Shown in pieces: positions 49,821-59,150 of a DNA stretch of 64,000 nt (the stretch's first letter is position 1; each line of letters starts with the position of its first letter). The notes under the pieces are model-generated. The model did not search any database and was not told where the DNA came from. It saw only the letters and a program-made list of their open reading frames with translations. The stretch comes from Agromyces sp. Soil535. GTDB taxonomy: Bacteria; Actinomycetota; Actinomycetes; Actinomycetales; Microbacteriaceae. The stretch covers positions 121,691 through 185,690 of the forward strand of contig NZ_LMRW01000024.1 in NCBI RefSeq assembly GCF_001428255.1, in the 5' to 3' direction. The translations under genes were made by a program, and so were the position numbers.

Positions 49821-51332
49821 TCAGGCGGCCACGGGCTCGAGGTCCTCGCGCGCCGACCGCTCGAGTTCGAGACGCTCGAGCTCGGCGAGCTCGTCGAGCT
49901 CCTCCGAGGGCGAACGGCGCCGGAGGACGCCGACCAGTGCGTAGGTGCCGAAGCCGACTAGCGCGGCGATCAGGGTCGCCCAGCCGTCGAGCTCGGGGCC
50001 GACGACATCGTTCGGGAGGTACAGCAAGTCGTTGGGCACGCCGTACAGCGTGGGGGTCAGCGCGAGCAAGACCATCCGCACGACGAAGCCGACCACGACC
50101 GACGCGAGGGCGGCCACGACGCCCGGGCGCTTCCAGAAGATGCCGAGGATGAAGGGCGCCGCGAGGCAGGCGAGCATGAGGTCGAAGGCGAGGGTGAGCA
50201 GGATGCCGGTCTGGCTGACCCGGATGGCGAGGAACACTCCGACCGCCACGATCGGCAGCATCGCGAGCCGCGTCCACCGCAGCAGCGGGTCGGCGCCCTC
50301 GTTCACCACCCGGCGAACGTTGAAGATGTTGCGAACCGCGATCGCCGAGGTGGCGAGGATGGCGCCCGACGCGGTCGAGAACGAGGCGGCGACGATGCCC
50401 GAGAGCACGAGGATCGCGAGCACCGGCGGGGCGTACTCGTCGAGCAGCGTGAACAGCACGGGGCCGTCCTCGACGCTGATGCCGAGCACGGCGGTCGCGC
50501 TGAGGGCGACGAGCGCGAACAGCGTGCCGATAACGGCCGTGCCGGCCGCGGCGATGAAGCAGGCGCGACGCGCGACCTCGGGCGACTTGGCGCCGAAGAT
50601 GCGCTGCATGAAGTCGATCGCCACGATGTCGCCGATGGCGAGCGCGATGAGGGTGGCCCAGTTGATCGGCGCGCCCTGGGCGGGGTCGGTGAGCTGGCCG
50701 AGGTCGAACGGCCCCATGCCCGGCGGGATGACGATGCCGAAGGAGACCGCCACCCACGCGAACAGGGCGATCGCGGCGACCACGGTGATCGCCGTCTGGA
50801 TCACCGCCGTGTACGCGTCGGAGAACAGCCCGCCAGCGATCGTGTAGGAGAGCACGAGTGCCACGGACACGACCACCCCCCACTCGTAGGGCACGTTCGC
50901 GAACCGCTCGAGCAGGTACCCGCACGCGACGAGGTTGCCGGCGAGGAGCGTGGTGAACGAGAGCAGCATGATCACCGAGGCGAGCACCTCGGTGGTGCGT
51001 CCGTATCGGATGCGGAAGTAGTCCGCGAGCGTGAACAGCTTCATGCGGTTCATGGGCTTGGCGAGGAACAGCCCGGTGAGCAGCAGGCAGATCGCGAGTC
51101 CGATGGCGAGCGAGGCGCCGGCCCAGAAGCCGAACTGCGAGGTGAGGTCGGTGTTGCCGACCGTCGCGTTCGAGTCGACGGCGGCGGCGGTGAGCGAGAC
51201 GGCGACGAGCGGCACTCCGAGCCGTCGCCCGGCGACGAGGTAGTTCGCACTGTCGCCGTCGATCTTGCGGGCGACGGCGATGCCGACGATGAGGACCACC
51301 AGGACGGTGAGTCCGACTCCGAGGATGATCAT
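49821..51332 (-). CDS. Sodium:solute symporter family transporter
   Basis: This 503-residue SSS-family carrier has about 13 hydrophobic segments and family text DSANYLVAGRRLGVPLVAVSLTAAAVDSNATVGN near residues 27-60. The C-terminal 40 residues form a charged cytoplasmic tail (ELDELAELERLELER). A TetR-type operator lies 42 bases ahead of its start, similar to the one before the carboxylase operon, so it probably imports the nitrogen compound (guanidine, urea or related) used by that operon. Confidence 0.9.
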   Translation of the reverse strand: MIILGVGLTVLVVLIVGIAVARKIDGDSANYLVAGRRLGVPLVAVSLTAAAVDSNATVGNTDLTSQFGFWAGASLAIGLAICLLLTGLFLAKPMNRMKLFTLADYFRIRYGRTTEVLASVIMLLSFTTLLAGNLVACGYLLERFANVPYEWGVVVSVALVLSYTIAGGLFSDAYTAVIQTAITVVAAIALFAWVAVSFGIVIPPGMGPFDLGQLTDPAQGAPINWATLIALAIGDIVAIDFMQRIFGAKSPEVARRACFIAAAGTAVIGTLFALVALSATAVLGISVEDGPVLFTLLDEYAPPVLAILVLSGIVAASFSTASGAILATSAIAVRNIFNVRRVVNEGADPLLRWTRLAMLPIVAVGVFLAIRVSQTGILLTLAFDLMLACLAAPFILGIFWKRPGVVAALASVVVGFVVRMVLLALTPTLYGVPNDLLYLPNDVVGPELDGWATLIAALVGFGTYALVGVLRRRSPSEELDELAELERLELERSAREDLEPVAA

Positions 51333-51373
51333 GGCGTGCTCCCGATGGGGTGAGGGATGGCGCCGACAGGTTT

Positions 51374-51387
51374 CTATCGGTTGATAG
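51374..51387. promoter_or_regulatory. Candidate TetR operator at symporter promoter
   Basis: CTATCGGTTGATAG is a 14-bp imperfect palindrome. The reverse complement of the site at 52300-52313 matches it at 11 of 14 positions. It lies upstream of the symporter start. Confidence 0.65.
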
Positions 51388-51516
51388 GTAACTTGGTCGC
51401 CCCACGTACCACCCGTCTTTCGGGAATGAAACGATCGCGTTAATTCGTGCGAGCCGGAGCGACGCCGACGCCGCGCCGCGCGCAGGGCGCACAGGGCGCT
51501 GAGGTCGCCGACGCGG

Positions 51517-52185
51517 TCAGCGCGACGGGGTCGCCGCGATCTCGGAGAGGAGCACGGCGCCGGCCTCGCGCGCCCGGCGCACGGAACCGGGATCGACGTC
51601 GAGCACCCGCAGCGCGGCATCCGCGATCCCGAAGGCCGTCTCGTCGTCGATCGACTCCGGCGCGCGCCGCCGCTGCAGGATCACGCTCTCGACGAGGCCG
51701 AGCACGAGCGCGCTCGCCCGCGCGACATCCCTGACGCCGCACGCGGCGACGAGCGTGCGGTACGCCGTCTCGAGTTCGGAGCGGCGCTCGTGGAACGCGG
51801 CGAACCGCTCGTCTCCGAGCTCGGGGAGCAGGTAGAGCGAGCCGACGTTCTCCTCGCCTCCGGTGAGCAAGCGCACATCCGAGACGCAGAGCGCCCAGAG
51901 CCGGTGCTCGGGCGGATCGGGCAGTGCGAGCAGACGTGCGGCCGCGTCGAGCGAGGGCTGCACCGTGCCGAGGAGCAGTTCGAGCAGCACCTCGTGCTTG
52001 CCGGAGAAGTAGTGGTACACGCTCGCCTGGCGGATGCCTGCGGCCTTCGCGAGCGCGTGCGTGCTCGTGCTGCCGTATCCCTCGGAGCAGAAGAGCCGCG
52101 CCCCCGCCGCGAGGATGTCTTTCCGCGTGCCGAGGCCGGTGGGCGACGCTCCCGATACGCGGGGTCGACCGGTGGGGCGCGCCAT
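51517..52185 (-). CDS. TetR-family regulator of the nitrogen module
   Basis: This 222-residue TetR protein has a helix-turn-helix of residues about 30-60 (ALAKAAGIRQASVYHYFSGKHEVL) and a helical ligand domain. ATG 52185 (MARPTGRPRV) is chosen; a TTG further upstream has no ribosome site. It lies between the symporter and the divergent carboxylase operon. The two matching palindromes in its neighbourhood are its likely targets. The ligand may be the nitrogen substrate. Confidence 0.87.
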   Translation of the reverse strand: MARPTGRPRVSGASPTGLGTRKDILAAGARLFCSEGYGSTSTHALAKAAGIRQASVYHYFSGKHEVLLELLLGTVQPSLDAAARLLALPDPPEHRLWALCVSDVRLLTGGEENVGSLYLLPELGDERFAAFHERRSELETAYRTLVAACGVRDVARASALVLGLVESVILQRRRAPESIDDETAFGIADAALRVLDVDPGSVRRAREAGAVLLSEIAATPSR

Positions 52186-52299
52186 GATCGTCAACGCTAG
52201 CAGGCGCCGGGAACGCCCGGCCGAGGCCGCCGCGGGTTTCTGTTACGTGACCGAAACCTCGAGGGCACACCGGCGACACCGGCATCCGCTTGCCTATTT

Positions 52300-52313
52300 C
52301 TATCAATCAGTAG
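52300..52313. promoter_or_regulatory. Candidate TetR operator at carboxylase-operon promoter
   Basis: CTATCAATCAGTAG lies 11 bases before the first start codon of the carboxylase operon, in the region divergent from the tetR gene. In reverse orientation it matches the symporter site. Confidence 0.65.
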
Positions 52314-52324
52314 AAAGGCAGCGG

Positions 52325-53170
52325 ATGACCACGACCGAGACCTCGTCGACCTCGACGACCGCGGGCGCGCGGGCCCACGCGCGAGCACAGGAGGGGATCA
52401 TCGTCGACGCGCAGCCGGTGCTGCCCGCGGGCTCGGCGGAGCCGCCCGCCGGCGTCGCGCCAGAGCGACTTCGCTGGGTGGAGCGGGTGGCCGGCGGCAA
52501 CTACACGCACAAGCGACTCGCGCGGGGCAGCATGCTGCGGCTCACCGATGTCACCGGCGACGCCTGCGCCTCCATCCTCCTCTACAACGCCGACGAGCCC
52601 TTCGAACGGCTCAACATCGCCGACACCGTCAAGGTGCAGTGGCAGGTGTACACCGGCGCGGGCCAGCTGCTGCTCTCGGACCAGGGCCGGGTCCTGGCGT
52701 CGGTCGCCGAGGACACGTCCGGCCGGCACGACGCGATCTACGGCACGAGCTCGCTCGCTCGCAACGCCGAGCGCTACGGCGACGGCGCCGCGCAGGGCCC
52801 GAGTCCGGCCGGACGGGAACTGTTCGCGCTCGCGGCGGCGAAGCACGGGCTCGGCCGGCGCGATCTCCCGCCGTGCATCTCGTTCTTCCAGGGTGTGCGC
52901 ATCCACGACGGCGGCCGCCCCGAGTTCCTCGGCTCGGCAGGCGCGGGCGCCTCGATCACCCTGCGCATCGAGATGCCCGCGGTCGTGCTCATCGCCAACA
53001 CGGCGCACCCGCTCGATCCACGGCCGGAGTACGTGAGCGGACCCGTGGACGTGCACGCCTGGACCGCTGGCGCGACCCGCCCCGGCGACGCGCTCTGGGA
53101 CGCCACCCCTGAGGGACGCCGCGCATTCCTCAACACCCACGACTACCTCGACGCGAGGGGGATCGCATGA
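52325..53170 (+). CDS. Urea-carboxylase-associated DUF1989 protein (carboxyguanidine deiminase subunit)
   Basis: This 281-residue DUF1989 protein is of the urea-carboxylase-associated type 2. In guanidine-using bacteria two such proteins (CgdA and CgdB) form a deiminase that turns carboxyguanidine into allophanate. Conserved features here are GGNYTHKRLARGSMLRLTD, GRHDAIYGTS and NTAHPLDPRP. It overlaps the second DUF1989 gene by four bases, in line with a heteromeric enzyme. Which CgdA/CgdB name applies I cannot decide without alignment. Confidence 0.85.
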   Translation: MTTTETSSTSTTAGARAHARAQEGIIVDAQPVLPAGSAEPPAGVAPERLRWVERVAGGNYTHKRLARGSMLRLTDVTGDACASILLYNADEPFERLNIADTVKVQWQVYTGAGQLLLSDQGRVLASVAEDTSGRHDAIYGTSSLARNAERYGDGAAQGPSPAGRELFALAAAKHGLGRRDLPPCISFFQGVRIHDGGRPEFLGSAGAGASITLRIEMPAVVLIANTAHPLDPRPEYVSGPVDVHAWTAGATRPGDALWDATPEGRRAFLNTHDYLDARGIA

Positions 53171-53802
53171 CCGTGCAGGACTTCGGCACCGAGATCAGCC
53201 GCGAGCTCGTGGCGCCGCGCAGCCCGTGGTCGACGATGCTCCGGGCCGGACAGGTGCTCACCATGGTCGACGTCGACGGCAACCAGGCCGTCGACTTCCT
53301 CGCCTACGACGCACACGACACCTCGAAGGCGTACAGTGCGCAGGCGACCCTGCAGGGGCAGGACTCCGTCTACCTGACGACAGGATCGGTGCTGCGCACG
53401 AGCGAGTACGAGCCGCTGCTCACCATCGTCGCCACCGACGTCGACCGCCACGACACCCTCGGGGGCGCGTGCTCCAAGGAGAGCAACACCCTGCGGTACG
53501 GGTACCACACCTCCGTCCAGCACGCCTGCGCAGAGAACTTCATCGCCGAGCTCGGCCGCTACGGCATGGGCAAGCGCGACCAGGTCTCCAACGTCAACTG
53601 GTTCATGAACGTACCGGTCGACCCCGACGGCGCGCTCGGCATCGTCGACGGTATCTCCTCGCCGGGGCTCAGCGTGAGCCTTCGCGCGGAGCGCGATGCC
53701 CTCGTCGTCGTCTCGAACTGTCCGCAGGTCAACAATCCGTGCAACGGCTTCGACCCGAGTCGCGCGGAGATGATCGTCTTCGCCGGGGAAGAGGGGCTGT
53801 GA
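53167..53802 (+). CDS. Urea-carboxylase-associated DUF1989 protein (carboxyguanidine deiminase subunit)
   Basis: This 211-residue type 1 partner has the metal-site-like cluster DTLGGACSKESNTLRYG near residues 97-113, NVNWFMNVPV, and the ending SNCPQVNNPCNGF. Its Cys and His content fits a metal-dependent guanidine-group hydrolase. The stop overlaps the carboxylase start (GTGA). Confidence 0.87.
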   Translation: MTVQDFGTEISRELVAPRSPWSTMLRAGQVLTMVDVDGNQAVDFLAYDAHDTSKAYSAQATLQGQDSVYLTTGSVLRTSEYEPLLTIVATDVDRHDTLGGACSKESNTLRYGYHTSVQHACAENFIAELGRYGMGKRDQVSNVNWFMNVPVDPDGALGIVDGISSPGLSVSLRAERDALVVVSNCPQVNNPCNGFDPSRAEMIVFAGEEGL

Positions 53803-56800
53803 GCGCCTTCGACACGCTGCTGGTCGCCAACCGGGGCGAGATCGCGGCACGCATCATCCGCACCGCCAAGCGGATGGGGCTGCGCACGGTCGCGGTCTTC
53901 TCCGAGGCCGACCGGGGCGCCCTGCACACGGTCCTCGCCGATGAGGCCGTCTTCCTCGGCCCGGCGCCCGCCGCCGAGAGCTACCTGCGCATCGACCGCA
54001 TCGTCGAGGCGGCCGAGGCGACCGGCGCCGGGGCGATCCACCCAGGGTACGGCTTCCTCTCCGAGAACGTGGCGTTCGCTCGGGCCTGCGCCGCGGCCGG
54101 CATCGTCTTCGTGGGTCCGACGCCCGAGCAGCTCGACGTGTTCGGCGCGAAGCACACCGCCAGGCAGGCCGCCGAAGCCGCAGGAGTGCCCATGCTGAGC
54201 GGCACCGGCCTGCTCGAGTCGCTCGACGAGGCGCTCGGCGCCGCGGAGCGCGTCGGCTATCCGGTCATGCTGAAGGCCGCTGCCGGCGGTGGCGGCATCG
54301 GCATGCAGGCCTGCCGCGGCGGCGCGGAACTCGCCGCGGCGTGGGACAACGTACGCCGGCTGGCCGAGGCGAACTTCTCCTCGTCGGACGTCTTCCTCGA
54401 GCGGCTCGTCGAGGGCGCCCGTCACGTCGAGGTGCAGGTCTTCGGCGACGGCCTCGGCGAGGTCGTCGCGATCGGCGACCGCGACTGCACGCTGCAACGT
54501 CGCCACCAGAAGGTCGTCGAGGAGTCGCCGAGCCCCGAACTGCCCGGCGACGTGCGGGCCGAGATCACCGAGGCCGCAGTGCGCCTCGCCGCATCCGTGT
54601 CGTACCGGTCGGCCGGCACGGTCGAGTACATCTACGACCCGGTCCGCCGCGAGGCGGCGTTCCTCGAGGTCAACACCCGGTTGCAGGTCGAGCATCCGGT
54701 GACCGAGGCGCGCTTCGGCATCGACCTCGTCGAGTGGATGCTCCGGCTCGCGCAGGGCGACACCGAAGTGGTGCGCACCCCGCTCTCGCCGGCGGGCGCC
54801 GCGGTCGAGGCTCGCATCTACGCCGAGAACGTCGATCTCGGCAACCTCCCGAGCTCCGGCACCGTCACGAACCTCGTGCTGCCCGCCGGCGCACGCGTCG
54901 ACACCTGGCTCCGACCGGGCACGGAGGTCTCCACGAACTACGACCCGATGCTCGCCAAGATCATCGTGCACGGACCCGACCGGGATGCCGCGTGGGGGGC
55001 GCTGCGCGACGCGCTCGACGGCACCCGGATCGACGGCATCGCCACGAACCTCGGGACGCTGCGGGCGATCGCACGGGATGAGGAGGTGCTCGCCGCACGG
55101 CACTCGACGCGGACGCTCGAGCACGTCCGCGATCCCACGCCCCGGATCGAGGTGCTGAAACCCGGCATGCTCACGACCGTGCAGGACTGGCCCGGTCGTC
55201 TCGGGTACTGGCCGGTCGGCATCCCGCCGTCGGGCCCCATGGACGCTCACTCGTTCCGCCTCGGCAACCGCGCGCTCGGCAACTCCGAGGGCGCCCCGGG
55301 CCTGGAATGCACGATGACCGGCCCGACCCTGCGGTTCCACCGCGAGACACGGGTCATGGTGACCGGTGCACCGGCGCCGGTCACCGTCGACGGCTCCGTC
55401 GTGCCGCAGTGGACGCCGGTGACCGTCCCCGCCGGCGGGGTGCTCGAGGTCGGCACGACGACCAGCGGCATGCGCGTCTACCTCCTGGTCGAGGGCGGCC
55501 TCGACGTGCCGGATGTCATGGGCTCGGCCGCCACCTTCGACCTCGGCGGCATCGGCGGGGCCTCCGGCCGGGCGCTCCAGGCCGGGGACGTCATCGCGGT
55601 GGCCGCGCCCCCGTCGCCGCAGCCCGTGCACACGGTGTCTGTCGGCGAGCGTCCCGAGTTCACGGGCGAATGGGAGCTCGCGGCCCTCGAGGGTCCGCAT
55701 GCCGCACCGGAGTTCTTCACCGTCGCCGACATGGAGACGTTCTACGCGGCCGACTGGCAGGTGCATTTCAACTCCGCGCGCACCGGCGTGCGCCTCGTCG
55801 GACCGAAGCCCGCGTGGGCGCGCGCCGACGGCGGCGAGGCGGGCCTGCACCCGTCGAACATCCACGACACCCCGTACTCGGTCGGCGCCGTCGACTACAC
55901 GGGCGACCTGCCGATCCTGCTCGGGCCCGACGGACCGAGCCTCGGCGGATTCACCTGCCCGGCGACGGTCGCCAGCGGCCACCTCTGGAAACTCGGCCAG
56001 CTGCGGCCGGGCGACATGGTTCGGTTCGTCCCGGTCACCGCCGTGCAGGCGGATGCGACGCGCGACGCGCCCGTCGCGCCCGTCGTCGCGGGACGAGGCG
56101 CTGTGGTCGATGGGGGGATCCTCGCGACCGTTCCCGAGCGCGTTGGATCGCCGTCGGTGACGGTGCGACGCAGCGGCGACGCGAACGTGCTCGTCGAATT
56201 CGGCGAGCAGGCGCTCGAGCTCGCCTCCCGCATGCGGGTGCACGCCCTCATGGAGACCATGCAGGCGCGGGCGGGGGTAGGCGGGCTGCCCGGCGTCGTC
56301 GAGCTCACCCCGGGCATCCGCTCGCTGCAGATCCACTTCGACCCCTCGCGCACGAGCGTCGCGGAGGTCGCGGACGCCGCCCTCACCGCCGAGCTGGCGC
56401 TGCCGGCCAGCGGCGACATCCGCGTGCCGAGCCGCACCGTCTGGCTGCCGCTGTCGTGGGACGACCCTGCCACCCGCGAGGCGATCCGCCGGTACATGAA
56501 CGGCGTGCGCGACGACGCCCCGTGGTGCCCGTGGAACATCGAGTTCATCCGCCGCATCAACGGGCTCGACCACGTCGACGACGTCTACCGCATCGTGTTC
56601 GACGCCGAGTACCTCGTGATGGGGCTCGGCGACGTCTACCTCGGCGCGCCGGTCGCGACGCCGCTCGATCCGCGGCACCGGCTGGTGACGACGAAGTACA
56701 ACCCGGCGCGCACCTGGACGCCGCAGAACGCCGTCGGCATCGGCGGCGCCTACCTCTGCGTCTACGGCATGGAAGGTCCGGGCGGCTACCAGTTCGTCGG

Positions 56801-57389
56801 CCGAACGGTGCAGGTCTGGTCGACGCACCGCCAGGAGGGGCCGTTCGAACCGGGCGTTCCATGGCTGCTGCGCTTCTTCGATCGCATCCGCTGGTACCCG
56901 GTCGAGCCGTCGGAACTCCTCGAGATGCGCGCCGACATGGCGGCCGGCCGGCTGGCGCTCCGCATCGAGGAGGGCACGTTCGGCATGGCCGAGTACGAGG
57001 ACTTCTTCGCCGAGCACGCAGCGTCCATCGCGGCGTTCCGGGCGCGCCAGGCCGCCGCGTTCGCTGCTGAGCGCGCGGCCTGGGAGGCCGCAGGCGAGTT
57101 CGACCGGGTCGACACCGAGCCGGTTGTGGCGCCCCCGCCAGAGGTCATCGTCCCTGCGGGGTGCGAGGGGGTCGAGGCTCAGTTCGTCGCGAATGTGTTC
57201 CGTATCGACATCGCAGAGGGCGACTTCGTGGCCGAGGGGCAGACGATCTTCGCCGTCGAGGCGATGAAGATGGAGGCGAGCGTGACCGCGCCGGTCTCGG
57301 GCCGCGTCGTCTCGGTCGTCGCCGAGCTCGGTTCCCAGGTCGGACCGGGCACCGTGCTCGCCGTCATCGAGGCGGAGGTGGCGGCGTGA
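53799..57389 (+). CDS. Biotin-dependent urea/guanidine carboxylase
   Basis: This 1196-residue enzyme carries biotin carboxylase (residues about 1-450, VANRGEIAARIIRTAKRMG, AAAGGGGIGMQ), a carboxyltransferase region (KPGMLTTVQDWPGRLGY, then LHPSNIHDTPYSVGAVDYTGD and GLGDVYLGAP) and a C-terminal biotin domain (VEAMKMEASV). Eukaryotic urea carboxylases have, to my recollection, an Asn where this has Asp in VDYTGD; that and the two DUF1989 neighbours point to guanidine rather than urea. It produces carboxyguanidine (or allophanate, if urea) for the following genes. Confidence 0.92.
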   Translation: MSAFDTLLVANRGEIAARIIRTAKRMGLRTVAVFSEADRGALHTVLADEAVFLGPAPAAESYLRIDRIVEAAEATGAGAIHPGYGFLSENVAFARACAAAGIVFVGPTPEQLDVFGAKHTARQAAEAAGVPMLSGTGLLESLDEALGAAERVGYPVMLKAAAGGGGIGMQACRGGAELAAAWDNVRRLAEANFSSSDVFLERLVEGARHVEVQVFGDGLGEVVAIGDRDCTLQRRHQKVVEESPSPELPGDVRAEITEAAVRLAASVSYRSAGTVEYIYDPVRREAAFLEVNTRLQVEHPVTEARFGIDLVEWMLRLAQGDTEVVRTPLSPAGAAVEARIYAENVDLGNLPSSGTVTNLVLPAGARVDTWLRPGTEVSTNYDPMLAKIIVHGPDRDAAWGALRDALDGTRIDGIATNLGTLRAIARDEEVLAARHSTRTLEHVRDPTPRIEVLKPGMLTTVQDWPGRLGYWPVGIPPSGPMDAHSFRLGNRALGNSEGAPGLECTMTGPTLRFHRETRVMVTGAPAPVTVDGSVVPQWTPVTVPAGGVLEVGTTTSGMRVYLLVEGGLDVPDVMGSAATFDLGGIGGASGRALQAGDVIAVAAPPSPQPVHTVSVGERPEFTGEWELAALEGPHAAPEFFTVADMETFYAADWQVHFNSARTGVRLVGPKPAWARADGGEAGLHPSNIHDTPYSVGAVDYTGDLPILLGPDGPSLGGFTCPATVASGHLWKLGQLRPGDMVRFVPVTAVQADATRDAPVAPVVAGRGAVVDGGILATVPERVGSPSVTVRRSGDANVLVEFGEQALELASRMRVHALMETMQARAGVGGLPGVVELTPGIRSLQIHFDPSRTSVAEVADAALTAELALPASGDIRVPSRTVWLPLSWDDPATREAIRRYMNGVRDDAPWCPWNIEFIRRINGLDHVDDVYRIVFDAEYLVMGLGDVYLGAPVATPLDPRHRLVTTKYNPARTWTPQNAVGIGGAYLCVYGMEGPGGYQFVGRTVQVWSTHRQEGPFEPGVPWLLRFFDRIRWYPVEPSELLEMRADMAAGRLALRIEEGTFGMAEYEDFFAEHAASIAAFRARQAAAFAAERAAWEAAGEFDRVDTEPVVAPPPEVIVPAGCEGVEAQFVANVFRIDIAEGDFVAEGQTIFAVEAMKMEASVTAPVSGRVVSVVAELGSQVGPGTVLAVIEAEVAA

Positions 57390-58687
57390 GTGGCGGCGTG
57401 AACGGCATTCGCATCCCGCGCGACCCCCGCGCGCACGTCGCCTCGCGGCTGGCGCTCGCGGGCGCGAGGCCGGAGGCATGGATCGAACTGCGCCCGGAGT
57501 GGGAGATCTCGGTCGAGCTCGAGTCGGTCTGCGCGCGCGCCCGCGCCGGCGAGTCCCTGCCTCTCGCGGGAGCGCTCGTCGCCGTCAAGGGCAACATCGA
57601 CGTGGCGGGGCTCGACACCACGGCGGCCTGTCCCGCGTTCGCCTATCGGCCTGCTCGAGATGCCACTGCCGTCGCACGCCTGCGTGCCGCGGGCGCCGTC
57701 GTGCTCGGCGTGACGAACCTCGACCAGTTCGCCACCGGGTTGGTCGGCAGTCGCAGCCCCTACGGCGCGGTGCGGCATGCGACGGATGCCTCGCGCATCT
57801 CGGGCGGCTCCAGCAGCGGGTCGGCGGTGGCCGTCGCACTCGGCGTCGCCGACCTCGCGCTCGGAACCGACACCGCGGGCTCCGGGCGGGTCCCCGCCGC
57901 GTTCCACGGTCTCTACGGCGTGAAGCCCACGAAGGGCATCGTCCCCGCCGCGGGCGTCGTCCCGGCCTGCCGCAGTCTCGACGTCGTGACCGCCATGGCG
58001 GCCGACCTCGACCTCGCCGAGTTCGCGGTGACGGTGATGTCCGGCGTCGACGAGCGCGACCCGCTCTCCCGTGCCACCCCCGAGGTCGTCGTCACCCTCA
58101 CGGACCCGCCCCGCATCGGCGTTCCCAGGTCGGGGCAGCTCGGTGAGCTCGCCCCGGGCTGGGCCGAGGCATTCCGGGCGGCGGCCGATCGCTACGCGAC
58201 ATCCGGCGCCGATCTCGTGGAGGTCGACATCCGGCCGTTCCTCGACGTCGCGCGGATGCTGTACGACGGTGCGTTCGTGGCCGAGCGCTATGCGGCGGTC
58301 GGGAAGTTCGTCGACGCCCACCCCGACGAGGTCGACCCGACGGTCGGCGGCATCATCCGCCGAGCGCGGGACATCCCGGCGTGGCGGCTGTACCGCGACC
58401 TCGAACGGCTCGACCACGCGCGTCAGGACGCCGCGGCGGCCTTCGGCGACCTCGACGCGCTGCTCCTGCCGACGACGGTCGAGCACCCCACGCTCGCCGA
58501 CGTCGCCGCCGACCCCATCGGCGTGAATTCGCGCCTCGGACGGTTCACGAACTTCGCGAACCTGCTCGACCTCGCGGCGCTGGCGATGCCGGCGGGGGAG
58601 GTCGACGGCCTGCCCTTCGGGGTGCAGCTCGTCGGCCCCGCGTTCAGCGATCGCCTGCTCGGCGAGATCGCGAGGATCGGGCGATGA
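57386..58687 (+). CDS. atzF: Allophanate hydrolase, amidase domain
   Basis: This 433-residue amidase-signature enzyme hydrolyses allophanate to ammonia and carbon dioxide. The triad is visible: Lys in AVKGNIDVAG, then SGGSSSGSAVAVA and the DTAGSGRVPAA loop typical of AtzF. Full-length AtzF is about 600 residues; here the C-terminal domain is a separate gene (58684). GTG 57386 overlaps the carboxylase stop. Confidence 0.92.
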   Translation: MSGGVNGIRIPRDPRAHVASRLALAGARPEAWIELRPEWEISVELESVCARARAGESLPLAGALVAVKGNIDVAGLDTTAACPAFAYRPARDATAVARLRAAGAVVLGVTNLDQFATGLVGSRSPYGAVRHATDASRISGGSSSGSAVAVALGVADLALGTDTAGSGRVPAAFHGLYGVKPTKGIVPAAGVVPACRSLDVVTAMAADLDLAEFAVTVMSGVDERDPLSRATPEVVVTLTDPPRIGVPRSGQLGELAPGWAEAFRAAADRYATSGADLVEVDIRPFLDVARMLYDGAFVAERYAAVGKFVDAHPDEVDPTVGGIIRRARDIPAWRLYRDLERLDHARQDAAAAFGDLDALLLPTTVEHPTLADVAADPIGVNSRLGRFTNFANLLDLAALAMPAGEVDGLPFGVQLVGPAFSDRLLGEIARIGR

Positions 58688-59079
58688 GCGGCGGGATCCA
58701 GCTCGCCGTCGCGGGTGCGCACCTGCGGGGCCAGCCGCTGAACCATCAGCTCACCGACCGCGGCGCCGTGCTCGACCGGGAGACCGTGACGGCGCCACGC
58801 TATCGGCTCTACGCCCTCGCGACCGAGCCGCCGAAGCCCGGCGTCGTGCGCGTCGCCGTCGGCGGCGCCGCACTGCACGTCGAGGTCTGGAGGCTCGATC
58901 CGGCCGCGTTCGGCGACTTCGTCGCCGGACTCCCGCAGCCGATGGCGATCGGCAAGGTCGAGTTGGCCGACGGCGCATTGGTGAGCGGCTTCCTCGTCGA
59001 ACCGATCGCCGTCGAGGGCGCGGCCGACATCAGCCGCTTCGGGGGGTGGCGCGAGTACCTGGCGGCGTCGCGCCCGTGA
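58684..59079 (+). CDS. Allophanate hydrolase C-terminal domain as a separate protein
   Basis: This 131-residue protein matches the small C-terminal domain of allophanate hydrolases (LAVAGAHLRGQPLNHQL; ALHVEVWRLDPAAFGDFVAGL; IGKVELADGALVSGFLVEP; ISRFGGWREYLA). In single-chain enzymes this domain handles the N-carboxy intermediate. ATG 58684 overlaps the amidase-domain stop, so the two pieces are translated together and should form a complex. Confidence 0.88.
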   Translation: MSGGIQLAVAGAHLRGQPLNHQLTDRGAVLDRETVTAPRYRLYALATEPPKPGVVRVAVGGAALHVEVWRLDPAAFGDFVAGLPQPMAIGKVELADGALVSGFLVEPIAVEGAADISRFGGWREYLAASRP

Positions 59080-59111
59080 CCGTCGGTCGCCTCGGCGCGC
59101 CGGTGGTCACG
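59075..59111. terminator. Candidate bidirectional terminator
   Basis: A stem of 13 pairs with three G-U wobbles (59075-59087 with 59099-59111) and an 11-base loop lies between the convergent allophanate and paaZ genes. The outer seven pairs (CGTGACC, GGTCACG) are perfect. Confidence 0.5.
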
Positions 59112-59150
59112 CGGCCGTTCGCAGCGGCGCCACCCCGGACTCCACGCCGG

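Noticed and set aside
53559..57479. A 1306-codon open frame on the minus strand opposite the carboxylase
   Set aside because: It is Arg/Asp/His-rich with no family motifs and lies exactly antisense to a clear biotin-dependent carboxylase; GC-rich third positions keep the opposite frame open.
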